Shown: positions 1 through 6,397, numbered from the stretch's first letter. The stretch: 8,244 bases of DNA from Pseudomonadota bacterium (GCA_023412175.1 JAEYOB010000027.1:1-8244); one strand, 5' to 3'. Numbers and translations: made by a program. The notes: a model not told the origin generated them from the sequence alone.

Positions 1-559
1 CTGTGAAGGTGTCGAGGAACAGCGGCGATCCGACGACGCGGATCTTCAACCCCTTCAGGTCGTCGGGCGTGCGCACCGGGCGCTTGGAGTTGGACAGCTC
101 GCGGAAGCCGTTCTCGCCCCAGGCCAGCGGCACCACGTCTTTGGTCGCCAGAAGCTCGAAGAGCTGCTTGCCCACCGGCCCCTGCGTCAGCGCGTCGATG
201 GCGGCGTAATCCGGCATCAGGAAGGGCAGGGAGAAGAGGTTGAGCTCCTTCACCTGCGGCGACCAGTTGATGGTCGAGCCGACGGCGAGGTCGATGACCC
301 CCTGGCGCAGCGCGGTGAATTCCTTGGTCTGGTCACCGTTCACCAGCGAGGTGCCGGGATACATCTTGATGTTGATGCGCCCGTTGGTCTTCTCCTTGAC
401 CAGTTCGGCCCAGCGGTCGCCGCCGATGCCCCACGGGAACGGCTTGCCCAGCACGGTGGACAGCTTGTACTCGGCCTTGTACTCGGCGGCCGTCGCGGTG
501 CCCGGCAGAATGAGCGCGGCCAGCGCCAGACCGGCCACCAGCGCCTTCATAGACTTCAT
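1..559 (-). CDS. TRAP transporter periplasmic substrate-binding protein, DctP family (C-terminal part outside window)
   Basis: This is the extracytoplasmic solute receptor of a TRAP transporter. It binds an organic acid in the periplasm and delivers it to the DctQ/DctM membrane permease. Only 186 codons are present; the family is usually about 320-340 residues, so roughly 55% is visible and the frame is open to base 1. Residues 1-24 form a Sec signal peptide (KSMK, then a hydrophobic core, then TATA before AEY). The mature part has the DctP hallmarks: an early TVLGKPFPWG stretch, FTALRQGVIDLAVGS near residue 81, NGFRELSNSKRPVRTPDDL from about 150, and LKGLKIRV with the family's conserved carboxylate-binding arginine at 174. 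The ATG at 559 is chosen because AGGGAGGG lies 8 bases upstream; the second Met, three codons later, is too far from it. The permease genes would lie to the left. The substrate cannot be read from sequence; a C4-dicarboxylate or related acid is the default. Confidence 0.93.
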   Translation of the reverse strand, partial: MKSMKALVAGLALAALILPGTATAAEYKAEYKLSTVLGKPFPWGIGGDRWAELVKEKTNGRINIKMYPGTSLVNGDQTKEFTALRQGVIDLAVGSTINWSPQVKELNLFSLPFLMPDYAAIDALTQGPVGKQLFELLATKDVVPLAWGENGFRELSNSKRPVRTPDDLKGLKIRVVGSPLFLDTFT

Positions 560-582
560 GCGGCATTCCCTCCCTTTGTCTT

Positions 583-597
583 TCCGTTTCGAACGGA
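583..597. promoter_or_regulatory. operator-like palindrome upstream of the dctP-type gene
   Basis: This is a perfect inverted repeat, TCCGTT-TCG-AACGGA: six-base arms around a 3-base centre. It lies 24-38 bases upstream of the dctP-type start codon and just behind its ribosome site, where a repressor or activator could act. No -35/-10 pair on the minus strand is convincing, so its relation to the promoter is unknown. That it is an operator is inference; a short palindrome can occur by chance. Confidence 0.3.
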
Positions 598-662
598 TAG
601 CGGATGGTAACAGGCATGATCGCACCTAGCCACAGCCGGCATGCGCAACAGAGTTGCTCCGT

Positions 663-691
663 TTGACGGGCTCAGGGGCTTGACCGAAAAT
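663..691 (+). promoter_or_regulatory. putative sigma-70-type promoter for the OmpA-domain gene
   Basis: TTGACG at 663-668 is followed after exactly 17 bases by GAAAAT at 686-691, which matches four of six positions of the -10 consensus. Transcription would begin near 698, giving a leader of about 23 bases with the ribosome site just ahead of the ATG at 721. The rest of the 560-720 divergent spacer shows only the palindrome at 583-597. Assigned by eye. Confidence 0.4.
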
Positions 692-720
692 GCCGCCCGC
701 GTGTGGCGGGGAGGGGAACG

Positions 721-1338
721 ATGCGGGCTCGATGGTGGATGGCGGCAGTTCTGGCCCTGCCGCTGCATGGCGTGCGGGCTGCCGAGCCATCGGTCATGCT
801 TGGCGCCAACCCCAGCGAATGCGAAATCTCCCGTGCGCTGCTGGGCATGGCGCCGCTCGGCTGTCCGCCGGCCCCGGTGACGCTGCCCGCCGTGCCCGCC
901 GGCCCTGTGGCGCCTCCCTTGGAGGTGTCGCGGCCGATCCCGCCCATCGCCGCCCCGATGGCGCCGGCCGCTCCCTCCGAGCCGGCCAGGAGGGAGCGCC
1001 GGGCGGCCTTCCTCATCAATTTCGATTTCGGCTCTGTGCGCATCCGGCCCGAATCGCGCGCCGTGCTCGACCGCGTGGCGGCGGTGATGAAGGCATCGGC
1101 GCCGGGCACAGTCCGTTTCCGCATCGTCGGCCACACCGACGACGTCGGTTCGGATGCGGGGAACCTTGAGCTGTCGCGCCGCCGCGCCGCTGCCGTGAAG
1201 GATTATCTGGTGCGCCGCCATCGCGTCGCCGCCGGCCGGCTGGAAGCCGTGGGCATGGGCAAACGCGAACTCTTCGATCCCGCCAATCCCCGTGCCGCCG
1301 AGAACCGCCGGGTGGAGATCGTCGCGGTTGGCAACTGA
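721..1338 (+). CDS. exported OmpA-family peptidoglycan-binding protein
   Basis: This 205-residue protein is predicted to be exported and to bind peptidoglycan, probably linking the envelope to the cell wall. Residues 1-20 are a signal peptide (MRARWWMAAVLALPLHGVRA, cleavage before AEPSV). There is no lipobox cysteine, so it is probably not a lipoprotein. Residues 49-88 are a Pro/Ala-rich linker. From about residue 95 the OmpA C-terminal domain follows: FDFGSVRIRPESRAVLD, then GHTDDVG (D140), then NLELSRRRAAAV (R155), and finally ENRRVEI near the end. D140 and R155 occupy the positions known to hold diaminopimelate in OmpA. No beta-barrel domain is present. Two cysteines, C34 and C48, precede the linker and could form a disulfide. 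The ATG at 721 has GGGGAGGGG immediately upstream; an in-frame GTG at 703 would begin inside that ribosome site and break the signal peptide. It is divergent from the dctP-type gene, and no clear terminator follows it. Confidence 0.9.
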   Translation: MRARWWMAAVLALPLHGVRAAEPSVMLGANPSECEISRALLGMAPLGCPPAPVTLPAVPAGPVAPPLEVSRPIPPIAAPMAPAAPSEPARRERRAAFLINFDFGSVRIRPESRAVLDRVAAVMKASAPGTVRFRIVGHTDDVGSDAGNLELSRRRAAAVKDYLVRRHRVAAGRLEAVGMGKRELFDPANPRAAENRRVEIVAVGN

Positions 1339-1519
1339 TTGCCAAATAAACGGTTCTTCCTTCTCTTCCAAAGAGGAGGTATGCCGCCGGTACAGATCGG
1401 CCGTTTACTTCTACTTAATCGTTCGGGGTCAAAGCTTCGCGGGAAACATGGTTGCGCTTCCCGCTCGGCGACTTTGGCTTGGCCATAAGTCACTGGGAGG
1501 CGCTCTTGGAGATTGCGCC

Positions 1520-1711
1520 GTGGCCCAGTCCGTTTCCCGCGCCCTTCACGCCATCAAGCGCTACAACGCGCAGCCGGAGCAGATCGATCAGGCGATCCTG
1601 TCGGCGATCAACGTCACCCTGTGCCTTGCGTCGGGCGGCGACGACCGCGTCGCCGAGGGCTTCAACGCCGACATCGCGCTCAGCGGCCGGGGCTTCGGCC
1701 TCCGCCACTGA
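1520..1711 (+). CDS. small protein of unknown function, 63 residues, GTG start
   Basis: I do not recognise this protein. It has no signal peptide, membrane segment or cysteine cluster. It reads as a short, soluble, mixed alpha/beta-like chain: AQSVSRALHAIKRYN, then PEQIDQAILSAINVTLCL, then a Gly/Asp-rich stretch and a GRGFGLRH end. Evidence that it is real: a good ribosome site (TTGGAGA, 8 bases before GTG); nearly every codon from 1520 onward ends in G or C, as in the neighbouring genes; and its amino-acid mix is protein-like. Upstream of 1520 the same frame stays open to 1292 but loses the third-position GC bias (CTT, CGA, TCA, GGA, GAT codons), which argues against the ATG at 1448 and for GTG at 1520. 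It converges on uraA with 16 bases between the stop codons. The AT-richer 181-base stretch before it holds no promoter I can support. Confidence 0.65.
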   Translation: MAQSVSRALHAIKRYNAQPEQIDQAILSAINVTLCLASGGDDRVAEGFNADIALSGRGFGLRH

Positions 1712-1727
1712 GCGCGCCCGGTCACGT

Positions 1728-3041
1728 TTACACGTGGCTGGCCGACAGGATTTCCTCGGCCTCTTCGCCGGTGCCGCGGCCCGGCAGCACGGCGTTCAGC
1801 AGCACGCCCAGCAGCGCCGCCAGCGCCATCGACGACACCACGAAGCCGCCGTCGCCGAACTTCAGCGACGCGCCGCCGATGCCGATCACCAGGATGGTGG
1901 AGGAGATCAGCAGGTTGCGCTTGTCGCCCAGGTCCACCTTGCCCTCGATCAGCGTGCGGATGCCCGAGGACGCGATCACGCCGAACAGCGCGATGGACAC
2001 GCCGCCCATGACCGCGGTGGGGATGGTGGACAGGAAGGCCGACAGCTTGCCGACGAAGCCGAGGATGACCGCCATGGTCGCGGCGCCGCCGATGACCCAG
2101 ACGCTGAAGATCCGCGTCACCGCCAGCACGCCGATGTTTTCGCCGTAGGTGGTGGCCGGCGGGCCGCCGATGGCGCCGGCCACCATGGTGGCGACGCCGT
2201 CGCCGAGGATCGAGCGGTGCAGGCCCGGATCCTTGATGAAGTTGCGGCCGACCACGCGGCTCAGCACGATCTGCCCGCCGATGTGCTCGGCGATGGTGAC
2301 CAGCGCCACGGGGGCCACCATCAGGATCATGGCGATGACCGAAGTGCCTTCCTTCATGTTCGAGAACAGCAGGTGGAAGTTGGGCACCTGGAACCACGGC
2401 GCGTTGGCGACGGGCGCGAAGTCCACCAGTCCGGCGGCCAGCGCCGCCAGATAGCCGGTGACGATGCCTAGCAGGATCGGCACCACCGTGAAGAAGCCGC
2501 GCAGCACGATCGAATAGACGAAGATGCTGCCCAGCGTGAACAGGGCGATCAGGAAGTGCGGCAGGCTGTAGGCGCCGCCGCCCGCGGTGTTCTGCGCCAT
2601 GCCGACCGCCACCGAGGCGAGGCCCAGCCCGATCACCACGATCACCGGACCGATGACGATGGGCGGCAGAATGGCGAGCAGCCAGCGCACGCCGCAGCCC
2701 TTGATCAGAAACGCGACCAGGATATAGACGGCGCCCGCCGCGCAGGCGCCGACAAGCGCGCCGCCGGTGCCGCCGATGGCGGTGGCGGTGAGGATCGGAC
2801 CGATGAAGGCGAAGGAGGAGCCGAGATAGGCGGGCAGCCGCCACTTGGTGAAGGCCAGATAGATCAGCGTGCCCAGGCCCGAGGCCACGAGGCCGACGGC
2901 CGGGTCGAGCCCGGTGAGGATGGGGACCAGCACGTTGGCGCCGAACATGGCGAACAGATGCTGGAGGCTGAGCAGGACGAAAGTGGCCGGCGCCGGACGC
3001 TCGTGGACGTCCAGCACCCGGTCGCGGGTGACGGCGGTCAT
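1728..3041 (-). CDS. uraA: uracil/proton symporter UraA, NCS2 (nucleobase/ascorbate) family
   Basis: This is an inner-membrane permease importing uracil with protons for pyrimidine salvage. It has 437 residues, similar to Escherichia coli UraA, with closely matching motifs along the whole length: LSLQHLFAMFGANVLVP (H28), YLGSSFAFIGP from about 72, VTIAEHIGGQ (E252), DPGLHRSILGDG, TTYGENIGVLAVTR (Y299, E301), VWVIGGAA, VMGGVS and SGIRTLIEGKVD. E252 and E301 correspond to the proton-coupling and substrate residues E241 and E290 of E. coli UraA and keep the same 49-residue spacing. One difference is that the residue aligned with UraA H245 is Gly here (AEHIGG rather than AEHVGH). Fourteen membrane spans are expected from the family. 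The ATG at 3041 fits the family N-terminus, although its ribosome site is weak (AGGGAT, about 11 bases away). recQ lies 97 bases upstream on the same strand, with a promoter candidate in between. Confidence 0.95.
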   Translation of the reverse strand: MTAVTRDRVLDVHERPAPATFVLLSLQHLFAMFGANVLVPILTGLDPAVGLVASGLGTLIYLAFTKWRLPAYLGSSFAFIGPILTATAIGGTGGALVGACAAGAVYILVAFLIKGCGVRWLLAILPPIVIGPVIVVIGLGLASVAVGMAQNTAGGGAYSLPHFLIALFTLGSIFVYSIVLRGFFTVVPILLGIVTGYLAALAAGLVDFAPVANAPWFQVPNFHLLFSNMKEGTSVIAMILMVAPVALVTIAEHIGGQIVLSRVVGRNFIKDPGLHRSILGDGVATMVAGAIGGPPATTYGENIGVLAVTRIFSVWVIGGAATMAVILGFVGKLSAFLSTIPTAVMGGVSIALFGVIASSGIRTLIEGKVDLGDKRNLLISSTILVIGIGGASLKFGDGGFVVSSMALAALLGVLLNAVLPGRGTGEEAEEILSASHV

Positions 3042-3076
3042 CGGTGGCTGATCCCTGAACCCTGTTGAAGTAAGGA

Positions 3077-3105
3077 CCGATACCGCGGCTCTCGGCGAAG
3101 GTCAA
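3077..3105 (-). promoter_or_regulatory. putative uraA promoter
   Basis: Read on the minus strand, TTGACC (3105-3100) is separated by exactly 17 bases from TATCGG (3082-3077). Transcription would start near 3070, giving a leader of about 29 bases before the uraA ATG. The -35 hexamer lies inside the palindrome at 3098-3113. The -10 matches only moderately. The placement suggests uraA can be transcribed independently of recQ. Confidence 0.4.
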
Positions 3106-3113
3106 ACGACCTT
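3098..3113. promoter_or_regulatory. perfect palindrome over the uraA -35 region (candidate operator)
   Basis: AAGGTC-AAAC-GACCTT is a perfect inverted repeat with six-base arms and a 4-base centre. It covers the proposed -35 hexamer and lies 57-72 bases ahead of the uraA start. A dimeric repressor bound there would block the promoter. The same sequence could form a small hairpin in recQ read-through RNA, but no run of T follows it on the minus strand, so it does not look like a terminator. Confidence 0.4.
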
Positions 3114-3138
3114 GGTACGTCCACTTTCCAGAGTGGCC

Positions 3139-5025
3139 TCACGCGTGGCGGTGGATCACGTCCAGGAACGAATCTGCATAAAGATCGAGCTTCCTGGCAC
3201 CCACACCGGGCAATCGGGAGAAGGCGTGCCGGTCCAGCGGCCGCTGTTCGACCATCTCCAGCAGCGTCGAGTCGTGGAAGATCACGTAGGGGGGCACGCC
3301 CTGGTCGCGTGCCAGTTCCAGCCGGCAGGCCCTCAGCGCGTGCCACAGCGCGTCGTCCGCCGGGCTGAGCGCCCCGCGCGCGCCCGACCGCGACACGCTT
3401 TCGCTGGGGCGTCCGCCGCCACGCGCCACCTGCCGCCGCATGGCGTCGTGCACCGAGCGGCGCTTCTCCACCACCGGGTCCTTGCGCAGGGTGACCACCC
3501 GCTGCCCCTTGATCACCGCCACGCCAGCATCGGTCAGGTGGAGGCTGCCGTAGCCCTCCATGTCGACGGTCAGCAGGCCGGCGGCGACGAGCTGTCGGAA
3601 CACCGAGCTCCATTCCGTCTTGGACAGCTCCTTGCCGCAGCCGAAGGTCTTCAGGGCGTCATGGCGCTGCTGCATCACCTTGTCGGTGGCGTTGCCGAGC
3701 AGCACGTCCACCAGATGCCCGACCCCGTACCGCTGGCCCGTGCGGTAGGCGGCGCTCAGCGCCTTCTGGGCGACGACGGTGCCGTCCCAGCTCTCGACCG
3801 GCTCCAGGCAGGTGTCGCAGTTGCCGCAGGGCTCGGGCATGCGCTCGCCGAAGTAGTTGAGCAGCGCCTGCCGGCGGCAGGTCGCCGTCTCGCAGAAGCC
3901 GAGCAACGCCTCCAGCTTGGAGCGCTCGACGCGGCGGTGCGTCTCGGCGGCCTCCGATTGCTCCATCATCTGGCGGAGCTGCACCACGTCGGCCATGCCA
4001 TAGACCATCCAGGCGTTGGCCGGCAGCCCGTCGCGGCCGCCGCGGCCGGGCTCCTGGTAGTAGGCCGCCAGGCTCTTGGGCGGGTCGAGGTGGGCGACGA
4101 AGCGGACGTTCGGCTTGTCGATGCCCATGCCGAAGGCGACCGTCGCCACCATGGTGATGCCTTCACCCTTGATGAACAGGTCCTGGTTCGCCTCGCGCAC
4201 CTCGGCGGGCAGGCCGGCGTGGTAGGGCAGCGCCTCGCGCCCCTGGCTGTTCAGCCAGTTGGCGACGTCCTCCACCTTCGCACGCGACATGCAGTAGACG
4301 ATGCCGGCGTCCTCGGGGTGGTTCTCGCGGAGGAAGGCGAGGAGCTGCTGACGCTCCGACTTCTTGGGCAGGACGCGGTAGGTGATGTTTGGCCGGTCGA
4401 ACGAGGACAGGAAGACCCGCGCCTCGGTCAGGTTCAGCTTGTCGGCGATCTCCGCGCGGGTCTGCGCATCGGCGGTCGCGGTCAGCGCGATGCGCGGCAC
4501 CATCGGGTGGCGCTCGTGCAGCACCGAAAGCTGAAGGTACTCCGGCCGGAAATCGTGCCCCCACTGCGACACGCAATGCGCCTCGTCGAGCGCGAACAGG
4601 GCGAGGTCGGTGCGGTCCAGAAGGTCGAGGAAGCGCTCGGTGACCAGGCGCTCCGGCGCCACGTAGACGAGGTCGATCTCGCCGTTGACCATGGCGCGCT
4701 CGACCTCGCGCGCTTCCCTGGCGTCCAGCGATGAGTTGAGGAACGCCGCCCGCACGCCGAGCTGGCGCAGCGCCGTCACCTGATCGCGCATCAGCGCGAT
4801 CAGCGGCGACACCACGATGGTGACGCCTTGGCGCACCAGCGCCGGGATCTGGTAGCACAACGACTTGCCGCCGCCGGTCGGCATCAGCACCAGCGCGTCG
4901 TTGCCCGCGATCACGTGGTTGATGATGTCCGCCTGCTGCCCGCGGAACGCGTCGTAGCCGAACACGCTGCGCAGCACGTCGAGCGCCGAGTCGGTGTGTT
5001 TGGAGAACAGCGTATCCACGCCCAC
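3139..5025 (-). CDS. recQ: ATP-dependent DNA helicase RecQ
   Basis: This is a 3'-to-5' superfamily-2 helicase of the RecF recombination and replication-repair pathway. The 628-residue length is normal. In order: a Q-motif-like FRGQQ (27-31); Walker A PTGGGKS (49-55); DEAH (147-150) followed by the aromatic-rich loop WGHDFRPEY (155-163); TAT motif III (182-184); [10 protein letters not shown] (296-305); and motif [12 protein letters not shown] (324-333). The zinc-binding cysteines C383, C400, C403 and C406 match the E. coli quartet at a constant offset. A winged-helix RQC region follows, then a C-terminal HRDC domain from about residue 553 ([15 protein letters not shown] to [14 protein letters not shown]). 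Motif VI departs from the usual QETGRAGRDG. The frame has an in-frame TAG at 5034-5032. GTG at 5025 and GTG at 5019 are the only sensible starts and neither has a good ribosome site; I use the longer. It is divergent from the Gate-domain gene. Confidence 0.96.
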   Translation of the reverse strand: MGVDTLFSKHTDSALDVLRSVFGYDAFRGQQADIINHVIAGNDALVLMPTGGGKSLCYQIPALVRQGVTIVVSPLIALMRDQVTALRQLGVRAAFLNSSLDAREAREVERAMVNGEIDLVYVAPERLVTERFLDLLDRTDLALFALDEAHCVSQWGHDFRPEYLQLSVLHERHPMVPRIALTATADAQTRAEIADKLNLTEARVFLSSFDRPNITYRVLPKKSERQQLLAFLRENHPEDAGIVYCMSRAKVEDVANWLNSQGREALPYHAGLPAEVREANQDLFIKGEGITMVATVAFGMGIDKPNVRFVAHLDPPKSLAAYYQEPGRGGRDGLPANAWMVYGMADVVQLRQMMEQSEAAETHRRVERSKLEALLGFCETATCRRQALLNYFGERMPEPCGNCDTCLEPVESWDGTVVAQKALSAAYRTGQRYGVGHLVDVLLGNATDKVMQQRHDALKTFGCGKELSKTEWSSVFRQLVAAGLLTVDMEGYGSLHLTDAGVAVIKGQRVVTLRKDPVVEKRRSVHDAMRRQVARGGGRPSESVSRSGARGALSPADDALWHALRACRLELARDQGVPPYVIFHDSTLLEMVEQRPLDRHAFSRLPGVGARKLDLYADSFLDVIHRHA

Positions 5026-5208
5026 CCAATGCTAAATCCGGTGGCCGGGATGCCGGCCCTTACACAAGGCCTATGATGTGGCACAGGACGGCCGATTCGG
5101 GAAGCGGCAATCTGGCATGGAAGGGGAACAACCGTGCGACCTCCGCCCGCCGCCCAGCCACCCGGCGGACGCAGGGCAGCGTCATGCGCCGCACGGTTGC
5201 GGATCAGC

Positions 5209-5253
5209 CGGGGGCAGTTAGGAATGGGGGACCGTCTCACGCCAAGGCCCCCG
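5209..5253 (+). promoter_or_regulatory. possible leader stem masking the ribosome site of the Gate-domain gene
   Basis: CGGGGGC at 5209-5215 is an exact complement of GCCCCCG at 5247-5253, which abuts the ATG at 5254 and overlaps the last base of the weak ribosome site AAGG (5244-5247). Pairing would give a seven-base all-GC stem with a 31-base loop and would hide the start region. Elsewhere in the 5026-5253 divergent spacer I see only a -10-like TATGAT at 5072-5077 without a matching -35. I recognise no known riboswitch. In GC-rich DNA such a stem could arise by chance. Confidence 0.25.
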
Positions 5254-6192
5254 ATGAACCCCATCAGCGACGTGATCCTGCCGGCCGGCCGCTCGGCCGT
5301 CGAGCTATCCCTGTTCGTGCTGCTGCCGGTGATGGTGGTAATGCTCGCCATCATGCGCCTGCTGGAGGCCAAGGGCGTGCTGGACTGGCTGGTCGCCCGG
5401 CTGGCACCGGTGCTGCGCCCCTTCGGGCTGACCGGGCTGGGGGTGTTTGCTGCCCTTCAGGTCAATTTCGTCAACTTTGCCGCCCCGGTGGCGACGCTCG
5501 CCATGATGGAGACGCGCGGCACGTCCGACCGGCATCTGGCGGCGACATTCGCCATGGTGCTCGCCATGGCACAGGCCAACGCGGTGTTCCCGATGGCGGC
5601 GCTGGGGCTGCAGGTCGGGCCGGTGCTGGCCTTCTCGCTGCTGGGCGGGCTGGTGGCGACGGCGGCCACCTATCACGGGTTCGGGCGCGGGCTGTCCACC
5701 GACGAGCGGCTGACCGACGACTCCCCGCACCACGCCCAGGTGGAGGGAGCCAAGGGCACGCTGGACGTCATCAACCGGGCCGGCGCCGAGGCCTTCCGCA
5801 TCACCCTCACCGCCCTTCCAATGATGGTGCTGGCACTGGTCGTGGTGGCGGCACTGCGCAATTCCGGCGCGGTGGATGCGCTGACCGGGCTGCTTGCGCC
5901 GGGACTGGAGTTGCTGGGCATCGACACGGCGCTGATCCTGCCGGCGCTGACCAAATACGTGGCCGGAGGCTCGGCCATGATGGGCGTGGTGGACGAGCTG
6001 ATGCGGCAGGGCGGGTTCGCCGCCGATCTGCTGAACCGCAGCGCCGGCTTCCTGATCCATCCGCTGGACGTGGCGGGTGTGGCGGTCCTCGCCTCGGCCG
6101 GCCCGCGCGTGGCGGCGGTGTGGAAGCCTGCCGTCGGCGGCGCCTGCGTGGGGATCGCCGTCCGCACCCTGGCCCACGCCCTGCTGGGGTGA
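5254..6192 (+). CDS. membrane protein with two nucleoside-recognition (Gate) repeats
   Basis: This 312-residue, very hydrophobic inner-membrane protein belongs to the nucleoside-recognition/Gate family, which includes SpmA/SpmB and YjiG/YjiH-type proteins and shares a fold element with concentrative nucleoside transporters. The two halves resemble each other. LPVMVVMLAIMRLLEAKGVLDWLVARLAP (24-52) parallels LPMMVLALVVVAALRNSGAVDALTGLLAP (188-216), and each is followed by a conserved polar segment: QVNFVNFAAPVATLAMME (69-86) and LTKYVAGGSAMMGVVDE (232-248). A charged cytoplasmic-like linker (about 146-175) separates them. About eight hydrophobic spans are visible. Substrate and direction of transport are unknown; the family name does not prove nucleoside binding. 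The ATG at 5254 is chosen because the protein becomes membrane-like there and AAGG lies 6 bases upstream. Upstream in-frame starts (5134, 5224) would add a Pro/Arg-rich tail and lack a spaced ribosome site. Confidence 0.82.
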   Translation: MNPISDVILPAGRSAVELSLFVLLPVMVVMLAIMRLLEAKGVLDWLVARLAPVLRPFGLTGLGVFAALQVNFVNFAAPVATLAMMETRGTSDRHLAATFAMVLAMAQANAVFPMAALGLQVGPVLAFSLLGGLVATAATYHGFGRGLSTDERLTDDSPHHAQVEGAKGTLDVINRAGAEAFRITLTALPMMVLALVVVAALRNSGAVDALTGLLAPGLELLGIDTALILPALTKYVAGGSAMMGVVDELMRQGGFAADLLNRSAGFLIHPLDVAGVAVLASAGPRVAAVWKPAVGGACVGIAVRTLAHALLG

Positions 6193-6226
6193 GCGCCGTT
6201 TGACGCGAATGTCTCTTTATTGTTTT

Positions 6227-6239
6227 CCCGTTAAACGGG
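6227..6239. promoter_or_regulatory. operator-like palindrome in the 6193-6295 spacer
   Basis: CCCGTT-A-AACGGG is a perfect six-base-arm inverted repeat. It is flanked by TTTT (6223-6226) on the left and, after one extra C, AAAA (6241-6244) on the right, which extends the dyad look. It resembles the CCGTT/AACGG palindrome at 583-597 but has a different centre. Function unknown; a regulator site or a small RNA fold are both possible. Confidence 0.25.
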
Positions 6240-6250
6240 CAAAATGGAAA

Positions 6251-6275
6251 CGGCGGGTGGAATGGCCACCCGCCG
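6251..6275. terminator. strong hairpin, possible bidirectional terminator
   Basis: CGGCGGGTGG (6251-6260) pairs perfectly with CCACCCGCCG (6266-6275) around the loop AATGG, a ten-base GC-rich stem. On the plus strand only CTTTC follows, so termination after the Gate gene (stop at 6192) would be weak. On the minus strand the stem is followed by TTTCCATTTT, a better tail that could end argJ-nudix transcripts coming from the right. Alternatively, it is a leader structure for the small ORF that starts 20 bases later. Confidence 0.5.
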
Positions 6276-6295
6276 CTTTCAACGGAGGAAAAGGC

Positions 6296-6397
6296 ATGAA
6301 GAAGATGCCCTTTCTCCTGGTGCTCGAATGGCGGGGTTGGCGGATAGAGATCCGTCGGATCCGCCGTCAGGCACTGAGGAGCGGCCGGCAGGTGTAG
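6296..6397 (+). CDS. putative small basic protein, 33 residues
   Basis: I do not recognise this peptide. It begins with KKM and a short hydrophobic run (PFLLVL), followed by EWRGWRIEIRRIRR and a basic tail. It has ten Lys/Arg, two Glu and two Trp, so it is strongly cationic and possibly membrane- or nucleic-acid-associated. Support for translation is the Shine-Dalgarno site GGAGG (6284-6288), 7 bases before the ATG, among the best in the window. It sits alone: the hairpin at 6251-6275 lies just upstream, and the next gene, the Nudix hydrolase, faces it and ends at 6465. Codon use is mostly GC-ending but includes ATA and AGG, weaker than in the flanking genes. Because no plus-strand gene follows, a leader-peptide role is unlikely. 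No promoter could be assigned. It could still be a chance ORF. Confidence 0.45.
   Translation: MKKMPFLLVLEWRGWRIEIRRIRRQALRSGRQV

Noticed and set aside
556..1371. 271-codon minus-strand open frame across the dctP/OmpA spacer
   Set aside because: It covers the OmpA-domain gene in antisense, crosses a promoter region and ends inside the dctP-type start. No recognisable domain.
1363..1375. CTCTT/AAGAG hairpin after the OmpA-domain gene, as a terminator
   Set aside because: A weak AT-containing stem with no following T run.
1381..1488. ATG preceded by GAGGAGGT, a 35-codon frame
   Set aside because: The ribosome site is only one or two bases from the ATG, too close to work, and codon use lacks the local GC third-position bias.
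1588..3105. 505-codon open frame on the minus strand in another frame over uraA
   Set aside because: It is Arg/Gly/His-rich with no family resemblance and is fully overlapped by an unmistakable UraA. It is a typical shadow frame of GC-rich coding DNA.
3121..3136. Small hairpin CCACT/AGTGG right after the recQ stop, as a terminator
   Set aside because: The stem is five bases and no T run follows it on the minus strand.
3112..4734. 540-codon plus-strand open frame opposite recQ
   Set aside because: The His/Gln/Val/Asp-rich composition is what the antisense of a GC-rich gene gives. It has no motif, and RecQ domains on the other strand are complete.
5072..5077. TATGAT as the -10 of a promoter for the Gate gene
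   Set aside because: It resembles a -10 box, but nothing like a -35 is found 15-19 bases upstream, so no promoter was listed.
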